5,970 nt of DNA from Desulfatirhabdium butyrativorans. Its GTDB lineage: Bacteria > Desulfobacterota > Desulfobacteria > Desulfobacterales > DYRK01. The stretch is from positions 1 to 5,970 of the forward strand of contig DYRK01000376.1 of assembly GCA_020718785.1 (NCBI GenBank). Reading direction: 5' to 3'. The notes under the pieces were generated by a model. That model saw only the letters and a program-made list of their open reading frames with translations, did not search any database and was not told the DNA's origin. The translations under genes and the position numbers were made by a program. Shown in pieces: positions 5,402 through 5,970 of this stretch; the stretch's first letter is position 1; each line of letters opens with the position of its first letter.

Positions 5402-5970
5402 ATGTTCAAAAGCTTTCGTATCACATTGCTGCTGATTATACTGGTTTCGGCAAGCCTGCCGGCAATCTCATTTTCATCATTTCTGGTACGCAAAATTCAG
5501 ACCGTCGCCACAGAGGATGCGCTCAAAGAGCTTGATCTGAAAGCAAAAAATATCTCCGACGCCCTGTCTGTCCGGTCGGATATGCTCACATCGCGTCTTC
5601 TGACGCTCGGGACAAACCGCGATATTGTGCTGGCAACCCGGAAAAACTTTATGGGATTCCGGCATTATCAGGAGGAACTGGCTGCGGATTATTTCCGTAA
5701 AATCATTTCAGACTATCCGATGGTGTCTTCTCTCTGGCTTGCAGATGCGGAATCCCATATTATGCTGGCAGTTCCGCAGGCTGCCGAAACTCTCCGTCTG
5801 CCGGATACGGTCATGAAAGCTCTGACAGAAATGACCGGATCCCCGAATAAAAGCGATATGGATTTCAGGGTAATCGAGTTCCGCGACAGGCACTTTGTTT
5901 CCTCTTGTTCCCAAGCCCCGGCTTGGGAACAAGAGGACGTTCCCAAGCCGGGGCTTGGGAACGAGGGGAA
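5402..5970 (+). CDS. Membrane-anchored sensor protein, N-terminal part (cut by window edge)
   Basis: An open frame of 189 codons with no stop before the window end. Residues 1-7 are basic (MFKSFRI), and about 8-28 form one hydrophobic segment, consistent with a signal anchor or first transmembrane helix. Then comes an extracytoplasmic-looking helical stretch (roughly 30-110, starting VRKIQTVATEDALKELD) and a mixed alpha/beta part with SSLWLADAESHIMLAVP and FRVIEFRDRHFV. This layout fits a Cache-like periplasmic sensor of a histidine kinase, chemoreceptor or diguanylate cyclase, but the output domain is beyond the window, so the class is open. It follows the hybrid kinase on the same strand after 198 nt and may be co-expressed. 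From residue 168 the frame enters a palindrome doublet (SCSQAPAWEQEDV then PKPGLGNEG), an insert inside or at the end of the sensor domain. Whether the gene continues intact beyond it is unknown. Confidence 0.75.
   Translation, partial: MFKSFRITLLLIILVSASLPAISFSSFLVRKIQTVATEDALKELDLKAKNISDALSVRSDMLTSRLLTLGTNRDIVLATRKNFMGFRHYQEELAADYFRKIISDYPMVSSLWLADAESHIMLAVPQAAETLRLPDTVMKALTEMTGSPNKSDMDFRVIEFRDRHFVSSCSQAPAWEQEDVPKPGLGNEG
5902..5970. mobile_element. Palindrome doublet (REPIN-like) in the sensor gene
   Basis: Two perfect 24-bp palindromes, 5907-5930 (CC centre) and 5939-5962 (GG centre), are separated by AAGAGGAC and flanked by CCTCTT and GAGGGG. It looks like the youngest copy in the window, because both palindromes are perfect, whereas the kinase copy (3469-3537) has three differences. 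The 69 nt contain no TAA, TAG or TGA on either strand, so the element is open in all six frames. It may continue past the window edge. Confidence 0.88.

Overview
The window looks like part of a bacterial chromosome, most likely from an anaerobic, sulfate-reducer-like member of the Desulfobacterota. That guess rests on three things: an electron-transfer-flavoprotein gene, very large PAS/hybrid histidine kinases, and short palindromic repeats scattered both between and inside genes. No rRNA or other taxonomic marker is present, so the assignment is inference; a Desulfonema-like filamentous sulfate reducer is one candidate.

Layout. Positions 3-794 (minus strand) hold etfB, the beta subunit of electron transfer flavoprotein. 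It has a TTG start and a good Shine-Dalgarno and sigma70-type promoter. Its stop overlaps the ATG of a further minus-strand gene (presumably etfA) that runs off the left edge. Positions 799-1279 are a divergent intergenic region crowded with repeats: a 127-bp element built from inverted copies of a 24-bp palindrome, two hairpins with GAAA/TTTC loops, and a perfect 20-bp palindrome ending five bases before a ribosome binding site. Positions 1280-5203 (plus) encode a 1307-residue soluble hybrid histidine kinase: PAS-PAS-PAS-coiled coil-HisKA-HATPase-REC-REC-HPt-helical tail. Positions 5204-5401 are a short gap with two direct copies of a 36-37 bp hairpin repeat. Positions 5402-5970 (plus) begin a membrane-anchored sensor protein that is still open at the right edge.

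The most notable signal is that the same repeat families that fill the intergenic DNA also sit inside both signalling genes, in frame and without stops. The kinase carries four such inserts: 24-bp tandem units in a loop of the ATPase domain, a palindrome doublet in the HATPase-REC1 linker, a 160-bp heptanucleotide inverted array inside REC2, and a heptad array plus a 19-bp-stem hairpin in the REC2-HPt linker. The downstream sensor has a palindrome doublet 66/69 identical to the kinase copy, read in the same frame. All three coding occurrences of the palindrome family use one frame and encode a PK-x-GL-x-NEG type peptide. This resembles the protein-coding palindromic elements known in Rickettsia, but with an unrelated sequence.

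How the genes could work together: the kinase has all phosphorelay residues (His478, Asp824, Asp964, His1160, numbered from the ATG) and no membrane segment, so it would sense cytoplasmic cues. The neighbouring membrane sensor may supply an extracytoplasmic input, but no output regulator is visible. The Etf genes are divergent and need not be functionally linked.
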